Assembly: GCA_016190025.1 (NCBI GenBank)
Contig: JACPRG010000028.1
Span: 1-5,850 of the forward strand
DNA from: Candidatus Tectimicrobiota bacterium
Lineage (GTDB): Bacteria > UBA8248 > JACPRG01
Length of the DNA stretch: 5,850 bases
Reading direction: 5' to 3'
This document shows, one piece after another, positions 1 to 5,850 of this stretch. The notes under the pieces are model-generated. The model saw only the letters and a list, made by a program, of their open reading frames with translations. It was not told the origin of the DNA and ran no database searches. Positions within the stretch are counted from its first letter, which is position 1. Every line of letters begins with the position of its first letter. The position numbers and the translations under genes are program-made.

Positions 1-430
1 CACGGCAAGAACGCGGACTGCCGCGCCTGGGTGCCCTTTGCAAGTCCTGTAACCGCTGAACGCATAACGGCTGCCGCCGGAAACAACTCCCCAGAGGGTC
101 AAACCGGCACGGGCCGCAATCGGGCTATCCGCTTTTCGATCCTCGCCAAAAAGCTTAAAAACGGGGGCTTCTCCGTTAAAATGCCCTAGTTCTTGAGGCA
201 GTGTTGCCCCGGAGGCAATTCCACCAAGAGACCGGGGGGTTGTCTGGCAGGGGATTGTCCGGGATGTCTCGCCCGTCCATTGCACATCTGCGCTCGCGGG
301 CTTTTTGACAGGGGAAAATCGGCTTTTGTAAATTGAAGGGCGAAATTCCCCATTTCCGCGAGAAGGCTGGTTTCCGTCTGTTGTTGGTGTGTCGGTGGAG
401 GAGCCCCCGAGGGTGCGATGACCGCTCCGG
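1..430. other. Non-coding or unassigned leader region
   Basis: This stretch is visibly less GC-rich than the genes to its right and contains no gene I recognise. The three + frames are broken by stops at 50-52, 57-59 and 187-189; the frame open from base 1 to 189 gives no recognisable protein and its later codons lack the G/C-ending bias of the neighbouring genes. On the minus strand one frame has no stop from about 528 to base 1 and would run off the left edge (see findings). The region also holds a promoter candidate at 305-334, short imperfect hairpins at 160-177 and 207-237, and a 13-codon reading frame beginning at 418. It most likely combines the end of an intergenic spacer with the 5' leader of the ferredoxin-flavoprotein unit. 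Confidence 0.5.
305..334 (+). promoter_or_regulatory. Sigma70-type promoter candidate for the ferredoxin-flavoprotein unit
   Basis: A perfect TTGACA -35 box lies at 305-310. After 18 bases comes TAAATT at 329-334, which matches TATAAT at 4 of 6 positions, including the important first T, second A and last T. An alternative TGTAAA at 327-332 gives a 16-base spacer. The surrounding sequence is locally AT-rich in an otherwise GC-rich window. Transcription would start near 341, leaving a leader of roughly 140 bases before the ferredoxin start at 479. Support is motif-only. Confidence 0.45.
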
Positions 431-466
431 ATGCCGCGCATCCAGGCCGACCGGCGTGAATCAGGG

Positions 467-473
467 AAAGGAG
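467..473 (+). promoter_or_regulatory. Ribosome binding site deciding a TTG start
   Basis: AAAGGAG at 467-473 is a near-consensus Shine-Dalgarno sequence, followed by 5 bases and then TTG at 479-481, in frame with the ferredoxin. The only upstream in-frame ATG (431) has no comparable site and would add 16 residues with no match to the ferredoxin fold. This favours TTG 479 as the start. Confidence 0.6.
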
Positions 474-478
474 CGCGC

Positions 479-703
479 TTGATTCGAAGCATTGACCTCG
501 ATCGGTGTATCCGGGGACAGAATTGCGACTATCTGTGCGAGGCGGTTTGCCCCACGGACGTGATCCGCATCCCGCGAGAGACGGGCGTTCCCGCCATCGC
601 CTACCACAAGGACTGCATCACCTGCTTCGCCTGCGAGCTCGACTGTCCGGTGGAGGCCGTCGACGTTTCCCCCATCATCCGCATGAAACCCCAGCCCTGG
701 TGA
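479..703 (+). CDS. 2[4Fe-4S] ferredoxin, AprB-like partner of the downstream flavoprotein
   Basis: This small iron-sulfur protein of 74 residues probably shuttles electrons to or from the flavoprotein encoded next to it. Counting from the TTG start, eight cysteines form two clusters: C10, C16, C20 and C24 (C-x5-C-x3-C-x3-CP) and C46, C49, C52 and C56 (the standard C-x2-C-x2-C-x3-CP). The second cluster is a classic ferredoxin motif. The first has widened spacing that recalls, but does not equal, the first cluster of the APS reductase beta subunit. There is no signal peptide or membrane segment, so it should be cytoplasmic. It ends 8 bases before the flavoprotein ATG, and the GAGG that overlaps its stop codon serves as that gene's ribosome binding site, so the two are almost certainly co-translated. 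An ATG at 431 is the alternative start (90 residues). The ferredoxin family is certain; the physiological role is not. Confidence 0.85.
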   Translation: MIRSIDLDRCIRGQNCDYLCEAVCPTDVIRIPRETGVPAIAYHKDCITCFACELDCPVEAVDVSPIIRMKPQPW

Positions 704-711
704 GGTGGCCG

Positions 712-2415
712 ATGGCGAAACTGGAGAGCGCGGGCAAGGTTCACGACGTGGACGTATTGGTGGTCGGCGGCGGGCTAGCGGGGCTCTGGGCGGCCATCCG
801 CGCCCTGGAATGCCGCCCGGACCTGGGCGTCTGGGTGGTGGACGCGGCCTACATCGGGAAGGCGGGCCACGCCTATTTCGCCCAGGGCCAGCTGGTGACG
901 TGGCTCCCGGAGGAGGACGACCTCGACGCGTGGGTGGAGGACGTGGCGCGGGGCAACGAATGGCTCTGTCCCCAGGACTTCGTCGAGGACTGCCTGAAGC
1001 ACTCCCTCGAGCGGATTCACGACCACGAGCGCTTCGGGATCCGGTATCACCGCAAGGAGGGAAAATACTGGCGGCAGGTCTGCCGGGGCTTGACGAAAGT
1101 CAGGCTGATCCACTCGCCCCCCGCCGGCGGCCGCGGCATGATGCTGGCCCTGCGGGAGGAGGCGCTTCGTCGGGGCGCCCGGCTCATGAGTCACGTCACC
1201 GTGGAAGGCCTGACGCAGGACGGTCGGGGCGCGGTGACGGGAGCGGTCGGCATGGGGGTCCGGGACGGGGTCTTCCACATCTTCCGGGCCAAGGCCACCG
1301 TCCTCTGCACGAACACCATCAGCTTCCGGAGCTATTTCGTCTACGACCAGCCCGGCAGCGGGCCGGTCATGGCCTACAAGGCCGGCGCCCGGGTCCGCAA
1401 TGCCGAGTTCCATCTCCTGCGGCCCGCCTCGCCCAAGTTCTACTTCGAAGGGCAGGGGAGCGCCGCCACCTACGGGGCCCGGTTCCTGGACGCTGCGGGC
1501 AGGACCTTCATGGAGCGTTACGATCCCGTCCTGGCGGACCGGTCCGACTTTCCGGCGCTGGTCCGCGCCATGGTGCTCGAAAAGCTGAAGGGGAACGACC
1601 GGTTCTACTTCGACACGACGACTATCCCGCCCGAAGACCGCGGGCTCTGGAACGGAGAGGCCTGGAAAGGGTACATGGACCTCGCCGTGCGCAAGCTCAA
1701 GGACATGGGCATCGACGTCTTCGAGAAGCCCCAGGAGTATGTCCCCCAGTACACCGTGAGCAAGATCGGCGTTCGGACTGACATCCGGTGCGCCACGGAC
1801 GTTCCGGGGCTGTTCGCGGCGGGATTTGCCCAGGCCTTTAACCTGGAGATCTTCAACGGGTGGTCCATCGCCTCGACCGTCTGGTCGGGACACAGGGCGG
1901 GGGAGAGCGCGGCCGCCTTCGCCGCCGGGAGGAGCGCGCCCCGCCTCAGCCACGCCCAGGTGGCGGACCTCAGGCGCTCCCACTACGAGGGGCTGGAGCG
2001 GAAGGGACCGCTCGACCCGGATCAGGTCGTCCTCAAGTTGCAGAAGATCCTGTTCCCCTACGACGTCTTCTTCATCCGAAGGGCCGACCGGCTCGAGCGC
2101 GCCCTGCGGGCGGTCCTGGACCTCCAGGAGGAGGCCGGGCGGGAGATGTCCGCCCCCGACATCCACGAGCTCGTCCGCTTCAACGACACCCGCAAGATGC
2201 TCACCGCCGCCGAGATGAGCTTGCGGGCCTCCATCCTGAGAACGGAGACCCGCTCCAGTTGCTTTCGGCAGGACTATCCCGTTCGCGACGACCGGAACTG
2301 GCTCAGGTGGATCGATTTGCAGAACGCCGGCGACCGGATGGAACTGACCACCGAACCGGTGCCCTTCGAGCGCTACAAGTTCCGCCCCCCGGCCCAGGGG
2401 CTTCCCGCGGGTTGA
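712..2415 (+). CDS. FAD-dependent oxidoreductase, fumarate reductase/AprA-like flavoprotein subunit
   Basis: A 567-residue flavoprotein of the FAD_binding_2 (succinate dehydrogenase/fumarate reductase/APS reductase alpha) superfamily. The N-terminal dinucleotide-binding motif is GGGLAG at residues 19-24, after a beta strand DVDVLVVGG. A second FAD-contact segment, GLFAAGFAQAFNLEIFNGWS, lies near 366-385. The C-terminal helical domain ends with the family signature RTETRSSCFRQDYPVRDD at about 510-527, followed by NWLRW. Length is typical of the family. By my alignment to E. coli FrdA, the catalytic RGEGG arginine loop is replaced around 252-256 (ATYGA), the HYTMGG histidine is Q (about 346), and the substrate arginine of NRLGSNS is also missing. 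It is therefore unlikely to reduce fumarate or oxidise succinate. There is no Tat signal or membrane anchor gene nearby. The adjacent AprB-like ferredoxin suggests a soluble two-subunit redox enzyme; the substrate is unknown. The start at ATG 712 follows GAGG at 702-705. Confidence 0.85.
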   Translation: MAKLESAGKVHDVDVLVVGGGLAGLWAAIRALECRPDLGVWVVDAAYIGKAGHAYFAQGQLVTWLPEEDDLDAWVEDVARGNEWLCPQDFVEDCLKHSLERIHDHERFGIRYHRKEGKYWRQVCRGLTKVRLIHSPPAGGRGMMLALREEALRRGARLMSHVTVEGLTQDGRGAVTGAVGMGVRDGVFHIFRAKATVLCTNTISFRSYFVYDQPGSGPVMAYKAGARVRNAEFHLLRPASPKFYFEGQGSAATYGARFLDAAGRTFMERYDPVLADRSDFPALVRAMVLEKLKGNDRFYFDTTTIPPEDRGLWNGEAWKGYMDLAVRKLKDMGIDVFEKPQEYVPQYTVSKIGVRTDIRCATDVPGLFAAGFAQAFNLEIFNGWSIASTVWSGHRAGESAAAFAAGRSAPRLSHAQVADLRRSHYEGLERKGPLDPDQVVLKLQKILFPYDVFFIRRADRLERALRAVLDLQEEAGREMSAPDIHELVRFNDTRKMLTAAEMSLRASILRTETRSSCFRQDYPVRDDRNWLRWIDLQNAGDRMELTTEPVPFERYKFRPPAQGLPAG

Positions 2416-2493
2416 TGCCTCCGGCCGGGCAGGCCCTGGAGAACCGGCAGAAAACAGCCCCCGTGTCTCAATGTCTTGAACTCATACACGTCT
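2416..2493. other. Intergenic spacer upstream of hflK
   Basis: This is the first part of the 158-base gap between the flavoprotein stop and the hflK start. It contains an imperfect 6-bp inverted repeat (2419-2424 with 2436-2441, one G-T pair) just after the stop, but no T-tract follows, so it is not a convincing intrinsic terminator. No small gene is seen. Confidence 0.4.
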
Positions 2494-2520
2494 TTGACAT
2501 CCGTCCCGGCACGTTATAAC
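2494..2520 (+). promoter_or_regulatory. Sigma70-type promoter candidate for hflKC
   Basis: TTGACA at 2494-2499 is a perfect -35 box and TATAAC at 2515-2520 matches the -10 consensus at 5 of 6 positions. The spacer is 15 bases, shorter than the preferred 17, which would lower activity unless a shifted -35 hexamer is used. Transcription would begin near 2527, about 47 bases before the hflK ATG. This makes hflKC an independent unit rather than an extension of the ferredoxin-flavoprotein operon. Confidence 0.5.
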
Positions 2521-2573
2521 CTAGCCCCGTTGTTGGCCGAACTTGTCCGCCGAACCGGAACGGAGGTGTTCCT

Positions 2574-3608
2574 ATGGATTGGGATGAGTTTCGAAACCGC
2601 AAGTCGTCCGGCCGCGGACAAGGACCGCCCTTTCAGGTCCCCAACCTCCGGCTGCCCAATTTCGGGAAAAAGGGGACTTGGTATCTGGTCGCGGCGGCGG
2701 TGGTGATCTGGTTCGCCACGGGAATCTACATCGTGGGTCCCGACCAGAAGGGGGTGGTGTTGAGGTTCGGCCGCATGAACGCCATCACGGACTCCGGCAT
2801 CAACTACCGCCTCCCCTATCCCTTCGAGAGCGTCTATACCCCGAAAGTGACCGAGGTCAAGCGGGTCGAGATCGGCTTTCGGACCATCAGCCCCGGACCG
2901 CCCGCCCGGTACGCCGACCGCCCCCCGGAATCCCTCATGCTGACCGGGGACGAGAACATCGTGGACATCGACCTGATCGTCCAGTACCTCATCGCGGAGC
3001 CGGCCAAGTATCTCTTCGCTATCCGGGACCCCAACGGGACGGTCCGCGACGCCGCCGAGGCGGCGCTGCGGGAGGTGGTCGGGAGCAAGGTCATCGACGA
3101 GGCCCTCACCACCGGCAAGCACCAGATCCAGGTCGAAACCATGGTCCTCCTCCAGAAGATCCTGGACATCTATAACACCGGAGTCCGCGTGGTGGCCGTC
3201 CAGCTCCAGGACGTGAACCCGCCCAAGCAGGTCGTCGACGCCTTCATCGACGTGGCGAGCGCCCGGGAGGACAAGAACCGGATCATCAACGAGGCCCAGG
3301 GCTACCGGAACGCCGTCATTCCCGAGGCGCGCGGGCAGGTGTCGCAGATCATCAACCAGGCCGAGGCCTACCGGGCCGAGAAAATCCGAAAGTCGACGGG
3401 GGACGCCGACCGCTTCAAACAGATCCTGAAGGAGTACCTGAAGGCCAAAGACGTCACCCGCAAACGGCTCTACCTGGAAACCATGGAGGAGATCCTGCCG
3501 GGCATCACGAAGATCATCCTCGATCAGCAAAAGGGCGGCATCCTTCCCATCCTCCCGCTGGGAGGGGACCTTGGAAAGGCCCTTTCCGGCTCGAAGGGGA
3601 CCCCATAA
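2574..3608 (+). CDS. hflK: HflK, SPFH-domain subunit of the FtsH-modulating HflKC complex
   Basis: A 344-residue membrane protein. With HflC it forms the large SPFH cage that surrounds the FtsH protease in the inner membrane and modulates its degradation of membrane and regulatory proteins (known for E. coli). A short Gly/Pro-rich cytoplasmic N-terminus (1-33) leads to one membrane helix at about 36-54, then the periplasmic SPFH domain begins at IVGPDQKGVVLRFGR (53-67). The HflK hallmark LMLTGDENIVDID is at 121-133, and the PPKQVVDAFIDVASAREDK segment at 216-234 opens the long coiled-coil region that runs to about 290. The C-terminus is short and hydrophobic. It is shorter than E. coli HflK (about 419 residues), mainly through a smaller N-terminal tail. 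The ATG is 7 bases after GGAGG (2562-2566). The stop codon abuts the hflC start, implying translational coupling. Confidence 0.95.
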   Translation: MDWDEFRNRKSSGRGQGPPFQVPNLRLPNFGKKGTWYLVAAAVVIWFATGIYIVGPDQKGVVLRFGRMNAITDSGINYRLPYPFESVYTPKVTEVKRVEIGFRTISPGPPARYADRPPESLMLTGDENIVDIDLIVQYLIAEPAKYLFAIRDPNGTVRDAAEAALREVVGSKVIDEALTTGKHQIQVETMVLLQKILDIYNTGVRVVAVQLQDVNPPKQVVDAFIDVASAREDKNRIINEAQGYRNAVIPEARGQVSQIINQAEAYRAEKIRKSTGDADRFKQILKEYLKAKDVTRKRLYLETMEEILPGITKIILDQQKGGILPILPLGGDLGKALSGSKGTP

Positions 3609-4469
3609 ATGCCGAAAAAGCACGTCATCTCCGTGCTCGCCGTCATCCTCGTCCTCATCGGCCTGAGGGCCGTCTTCTTCACCGTGGACGAGAGCCATCA
3701 GGCCATCGTGTTGCAGCTGGGGAGGCCGCTTCCCGGCGTCAAGCAGCCGGGGCTCCACTGGAAGCTCCCCTTCCTTCAGCAGGTGAGTTATTTTGACAAA
3801 CGCATTCTCGAATACGACGCCACCGCCCGCCCCATCATCACGAAGGACAAGAAAACCCTGGTCGTGGACAACTTCGCCAAGTGGCGCATCATCGATCCCC
3901 TCAAGTACCTCCGGACCGTGCGAACCGAACCGGGGGCCCAGGCCCGGCTGGACGACATCATCTACTCCGAGCTCCGGGTGGACCTGGCCCGCAAGGACCT
4001 GATCGAGATCGTCTCCAAAGACCGGACCGAGATCATGGGGCTGGTGACGAAGCGCAGCGATGAGAAGGCCCGCGACTACGGCATCCAGGTCGTGGACGTC
4101 CGCATCAAGCGGGCGGACCTGCCGCCTGAGAACGAGAAGGCCATCTTCGGCCGGATGCAGGCCGAGCGGCAGCGAATCGCCAGGCAGTACCGCTCCGAGG
4201 GACAGGAGGAGGCCCTGAAGATCCGGGCGGAAACCGACAAGGAAAAGACGATCCTCCTGGCGGACGCCTATCAGAAAGAGCAGCAGTTCCGAGGCGAAGG
4301 GGACGCCCGGGCCGTCGCCATCTACGCCGAGGCCTTCGAGCGGGACCCGGAATTTTACGGATTTCTGCGGACGCTGGAGGCGTACAAAAGGTCGCTGAAG
4401 ACCGGGACGACCCTCCTGTTGCCTCCCCAGTCCGAGTTCCTCGAGCATCTGTTCAAGAACAAGCAATAG
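3609..4469 (+). CDS. hflC: HflC, SPFH-domain subunit of the FtsH-modulating HflKC complex
   Basis: A 286-residue partner of HflK. One N-terminal membrane helix (about 6-24, after MPKKH) acts as an uncleaved anchor, then the SPFH domain starts at FTVDESHQAIVLQLGRP (24-40). HflC hallmarks follow: PGLHWKLPF at 47-55, DNFAKWRIIDPLKY at 87-100, DVRIKRADLP near 163-172, the coiled-coil RMQAERQRIARQYRSEGQ at 182-199, and GEGDARAVAIYAEAFERDPE at 229-248, leading to FYGFLRTLEAY. Its length is close to that usual for the family. Its ATG follows the hflK stop with no gap, and AAGGGGA at 3594-3600, inside hflK, supplies the ribosome binding site. Equal production of the two subunits fits the alternating ring architecture known for HflKC. 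I see no defect. Confidence 0.95.
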   Translation: MPKKHVISVLAVILVLIGLRAVFFTVDESHQAIVLQLGRPLPGVKQPGLHWKLPFLQQVSYFDKRILEYDATARPIITKDKKTLVVDNFAKWRIIDPLKYLRTVRTEPGAQARLDDIIYSELRVDLARKDLIEIVSKDRTEIMGLVTKRSDEKARDYGIQVVDVRIKRADLPPENEKAIFGRMQAERQRIARQYRSEGQEEALKIRAETDKEKTILLADAYQKEQQFRGEGDARAVAIYAEAFERDPEFYGFLRTLEAYKRSLKTGTTLLLPPQSEFLEHLFKNKQ

Positions 4470-4502
4470 AGGCGGCGCGGCCATCCCGGGGCCTCCCCCT
4501 GA

Positions 4503-4531
4503 GCGGGACCCCCTGCGGGCGCCCGCCTTTT
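4503..4531 (+). terminator. Weak intrinsic terminator candidate after hflC
   Basis: GCGGG at 4503-4507 can pair with CCCGC at 4522-4526, or a compact perfect palindrome at 4515-4526 can fold on its own. TTTT follows at 4528-4531. The stem is GC-rich, but the alternatives compete and the T-run is only four bases, so termination would be partial at best. If active, it would separate hflKC from the unknown membrane protein gene. Confidence 0.25.
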
Positions 4532-4559
4532 CCCTGAATCCGGATCGGCGCGCGGACCC

Positions 4560-5150
4560 ATGAGCGGACTCCCCTGGAACGACCTCGGCCCGGTGGCCAT
4601 CTTCCTGCCGCTTCTGTGGGCCGTCCTGGCGGTCCTGACCATTTTGTGGATCGCGCTTCCCTTCGCGGTCTTCGGGACCAAGCGCCGCCTCGACCGGATC
4701 ATCGACCTCCTGGAGAACCCCGTCCCGCCTCCTGCCCCGGCGGCCGGAAGCGGGGCCCGGACGGCGGCCGGCCGGATCTTCGACGCCCTGAGGCGGGGGC
4801 TGCTCGGGACCCGGTCGGACGTCACCGAGGAGGACCTCCGTCCCGGACGGGTTTCCCTGTTCGTGGGCTGGGAGGCCCGCCGGGTGAAACTGGCGGACCT
4901 CCGGGTCCGGGGAGACGTCGTGGAAGTGGAGCTGGACCTGGGAGAGCTGGCCGTCCGCGCTCCCCGGCTTCGGCCGGAGGCTGCTCTGGCCGGCCTGGAA
5001 AGCGAGACGGCCCGTCAGCCGGGGTTGCGAATCCTCTCGACCCGGGAGAGAAGCCGGGTCGTCCTCCAGGCTGGCCCCGAGGCGGAAGGGCGGACGCGCG
5101 ACTTGACGGCGCTCCTCAAGTCCCAGATCCTGGACCTCCTGCCGCCCTGA
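4560..5150 (+). CDS. Membrane-anchored protein of unknown function
   Basis: I do not recognise this 196-residue protein. One long hydrophobic segment spans about residues 11-38, followed by the basic stretch KRRLDR at 41-46. By the positive-inside rule this puts the N-terminus outside and the bulk of the protein in the cytoplasm. A Pro/Ala-rich linker (54-64) and an amphipathic Arg-rich helix (about 66-84) lead to a C-terminal domain (about 92-194) with alternating charged beta-like strands such as GRVSLFVGW and [11 protein letters not shown], ending in a helix. There are no cysteines and no catalytic motif. Codon use matches the neighbours, supporting a real gene. The ribosome binding site is weak (GCGGA at 4552-4556, only 3 bases from the ATG); a GTG at 4593 is a possible but less likely start because it would remove the segment before the membrane helix. 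It lies 90 bases after hflC and 55 before gatA, so it could be co-transcribed with either. Confidence 0.75.
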   Translation: MSGLPWNDLGPVAIFLPLLWAVLAVLTILWIALPFAVFGTKRRLDRIIDLLENPVPPPAPAAGSGARTAAGRIFDALRRGLLGTRSDVTEEDLRPGRVSLFVGWEARRVKLADLRVRGDVVEVELDLGELAVRAPRLRPEAALAGLESETARQPGLRILSTRERSRVVLQAGPEAEGRTRDLTALLKSQILDLLPP

Positions 5151-5205
5151 GCCGCCCGAATCTCAACGAAGAACAGGGACGTCGAGGGAGCCCCGAAAAC
5201 AACCC

Positions 5206-5850
5206 ATGAGCGAGCCGATTCGCTACGCCCCGCTGCATGAGCTCTCGAAGGGCCTGGAAGAGGGCGCGTACTCCTCCGAGGAGTTGACCCGGACCTTCCT
5301 GGACCGCATCGCCCAGGTCGAGCCCACCCTGAACGCCTATATCACCGTCACGGAACAAGCCGCCCTGGAAGCGGCCCGCGCCGCGGACGACAGGCGGAGG
5401 CGGAAAGCGGGCGTGACGCCGCTGACGGGCATCCCCATCGCCCTCAAGGACCTGCTCTGCACCCGGGGCGTGAGGACCACGTGCGCCTCCAAGATCCTGT
5501 CGAACTTCATCGCCCCCTGGGACGCCACCGTCGTCCGCAGGCTCCGGGAGGCTGGCGCCGTCTTTCTGGGCAAGACCAACATGGACGAGTTCGCCATGGG
5601 GTCCTCCAACGAGACGTCCTGGTTCGGCCTCGTGAAGAACCCCTGGAACCTGGAGACCATCCCGGGCGGGTCGAGCGGCGGCAGCGCCGCGGCCGTCGCC
5701 GCGGCGGAGTGCGCCGCCGCCCTGGGGTCGGACACGGGCGGCTCCATCCGCCAGCCAGCCGCCTGCTGCGGGATCGTCGGCCTGAAGCCGACCTACGGCC
5801 GGGTCTCCCGGTTCGGGCTGGTGGCCTTCGCCTCCTCCCTGGACCAGATC
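5206..5850 (+). CDS. gatA: Glutamyl/aspartyl-tRNA amidotransferase subunit A (5' part, cut by window end)
   Basis: The first 215 residues of GatA, the amidase subunit of GatCAB, which releases ammonia from glutamine and converts misacylated Glu-tRNA(Gln) and/or Asp-tRNA(Asn) to Gln-tRNA and Asn-tRNA in the cytoplasm. The amidase signature is intact. The catalytic lysine is K81 in IPIALKD, the cis-serine is S156 in [13 protein letters not shown], and the nucleophile is S180 in [12 protein letters not shown]; their spacing equals that of S. aureus GatA with an offset of two. [20 protein letters not shown] follows at 192-211, after which the window ends. A full protein is usually about 480-490 residues, so less than half is present. 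The ATG at 5206 gives the usual family N-terminus and no other in-frame start lies between 5149 and 5206; a GAGGGAG at 5184-5190 is rather far upstream to be a good ribosome binding site. No gatC precedes it. Confidence 0.95.
   Translation, partial: MSEPIRYAPLHELSKGLEEGAYSSEELTRTFLDRIAQVEPTLNAYITVTEQAALEAARAADDRRRRKAGVTPLTGIPIALKDLLCTRGVRTTCASKILSNFIAPWDATVVRRLREAGAVFLGKTNMDEFAMGSSNETSWFGLVKNPWNLETIPGGSSGGSAAAVAAAECAAALGSDTGGSIRQPAACCGIVGLKPTYGRVSRFGLVAFASSLDQI

Noticed and set aside
160..177. Hairpin with 7 pairs (one G-T) and a GCTT loop as a terminator
   Set aside because: No T-tract follows on the + strand. On the minus strand a T-run follows, but the wobble pair becomes a mismatch leaving a 5-bp stem, and no minus-strand gene clearly needs it.
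1..189. Plus-strand open frame ending at TAG 187-189
   Set aside because: Sixty-two codons with no recognisable motif and no sustained codon bias; it could be the tail of a gene entering from the left, but nothing supports that positively.
207..237. Inverted repeat CCCCGG / CCGGGG with a 19-base loop
   Set aside because: Only six pairs, no extension in either direction and no T-tract; expected by chance in GC-rich DNA.
245..259. Sigma54-like sequence TGGCAGGGGATTGTC
   Set aside because: The distance between the GG and the TTG elements is one base short and the invariant GC of the -12 box is GT.
505..711. Longer start for the flavoprotein at ATG 505
   Set aside because: The added 69 residues overlap the ferredoxin in another frame and read as Arg/His-rich shadow sequence; ATG 712 has a ribosome binding site and gives the normal N-terminus just before the FAD motif.
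775..2166. Minus-strand open frame (463 codons) opposite the flavoprotein
   Set aside because: A shadow of the biased codon use of the flavoprotein; no recognisable motif, and the + strand gene is certain.
2419..2441. Stem-loop after the flavoprotein stop as an intrinsic terminator
   Set aside because: Six pairs including a G-T and no following T-tract.
2514..4484. Long minus-strand open frame (656 codons) opposite hflK and hflC
   Set aside because: It is antisense to two clearly recognised genes in strongly biased GC-rich DNA. The translation is Asp/Val/Leu/Gly-rich with no domain, as expected of a shadow frame.

Overview
The window is GC-rich bacterial DNA with strongly G/C-ending codons and every convincing gene on the + strand. 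The mix of an Apr/fumarate-reductase-like ferredoxin-flavoprotein pair, hflKC and gatA suits a Gram-negative anaerobe or facultative anaerobe, for example a Desulfobacterota-like lineage. That placement is an inference from gene style only; no rRNA or other marker is present.

Region 1-478 has no convincing gene. It is less GC-rich than the rest and holds a plausible sigma70-type promoter (TTGACA at 305-310), a 13-codon upstream reading frame, and a stop-free minus-strand frame that leaves the left edge and is only weakly supported. Region 479-2415 is a two-gene unit: a small 2[4Fe-4S] ferredoxin, best started at TTG 479, and a 567-residue FAD flavoprotein of the fumarate reductase/APS reductase superfamily. 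The flavoprotein keeps the FAD fold and the C-terminal domain signature but appears to lack the usual fumarate/succinate catalytic residues, so its substrate is unknown. The two most likely form one redox enzyme in which the ferredoxin passes electrons to or from the FAD.

Region 2416-2573 is a spacer with a second promoter (TTGACA / TATAAC). Region 2574-4469 is a textbook hflK-hflC pair with zero spacing, encoding the SPFH membrane complex that surrounds and modulates the FtsH protease. A GC-rich 90-base gap with a weak hairpin/T-tract candidate precedes a 196-residue membrane-anchored protein of unknown function (4560-5150). From 5206 to the right edge runs the first 215 codons of gatA, the amidase subunit of the tRNA-dependent amidotransferase, with all three catalytic-triad positions visible.

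I see no mobile element, CRISPR array, tRNA or rRNA. Most of the window is conserved housekeeping; the least explained parts are the flavoprotein's substrate, the unknown membrane protein beside hflKC, and the leader region.
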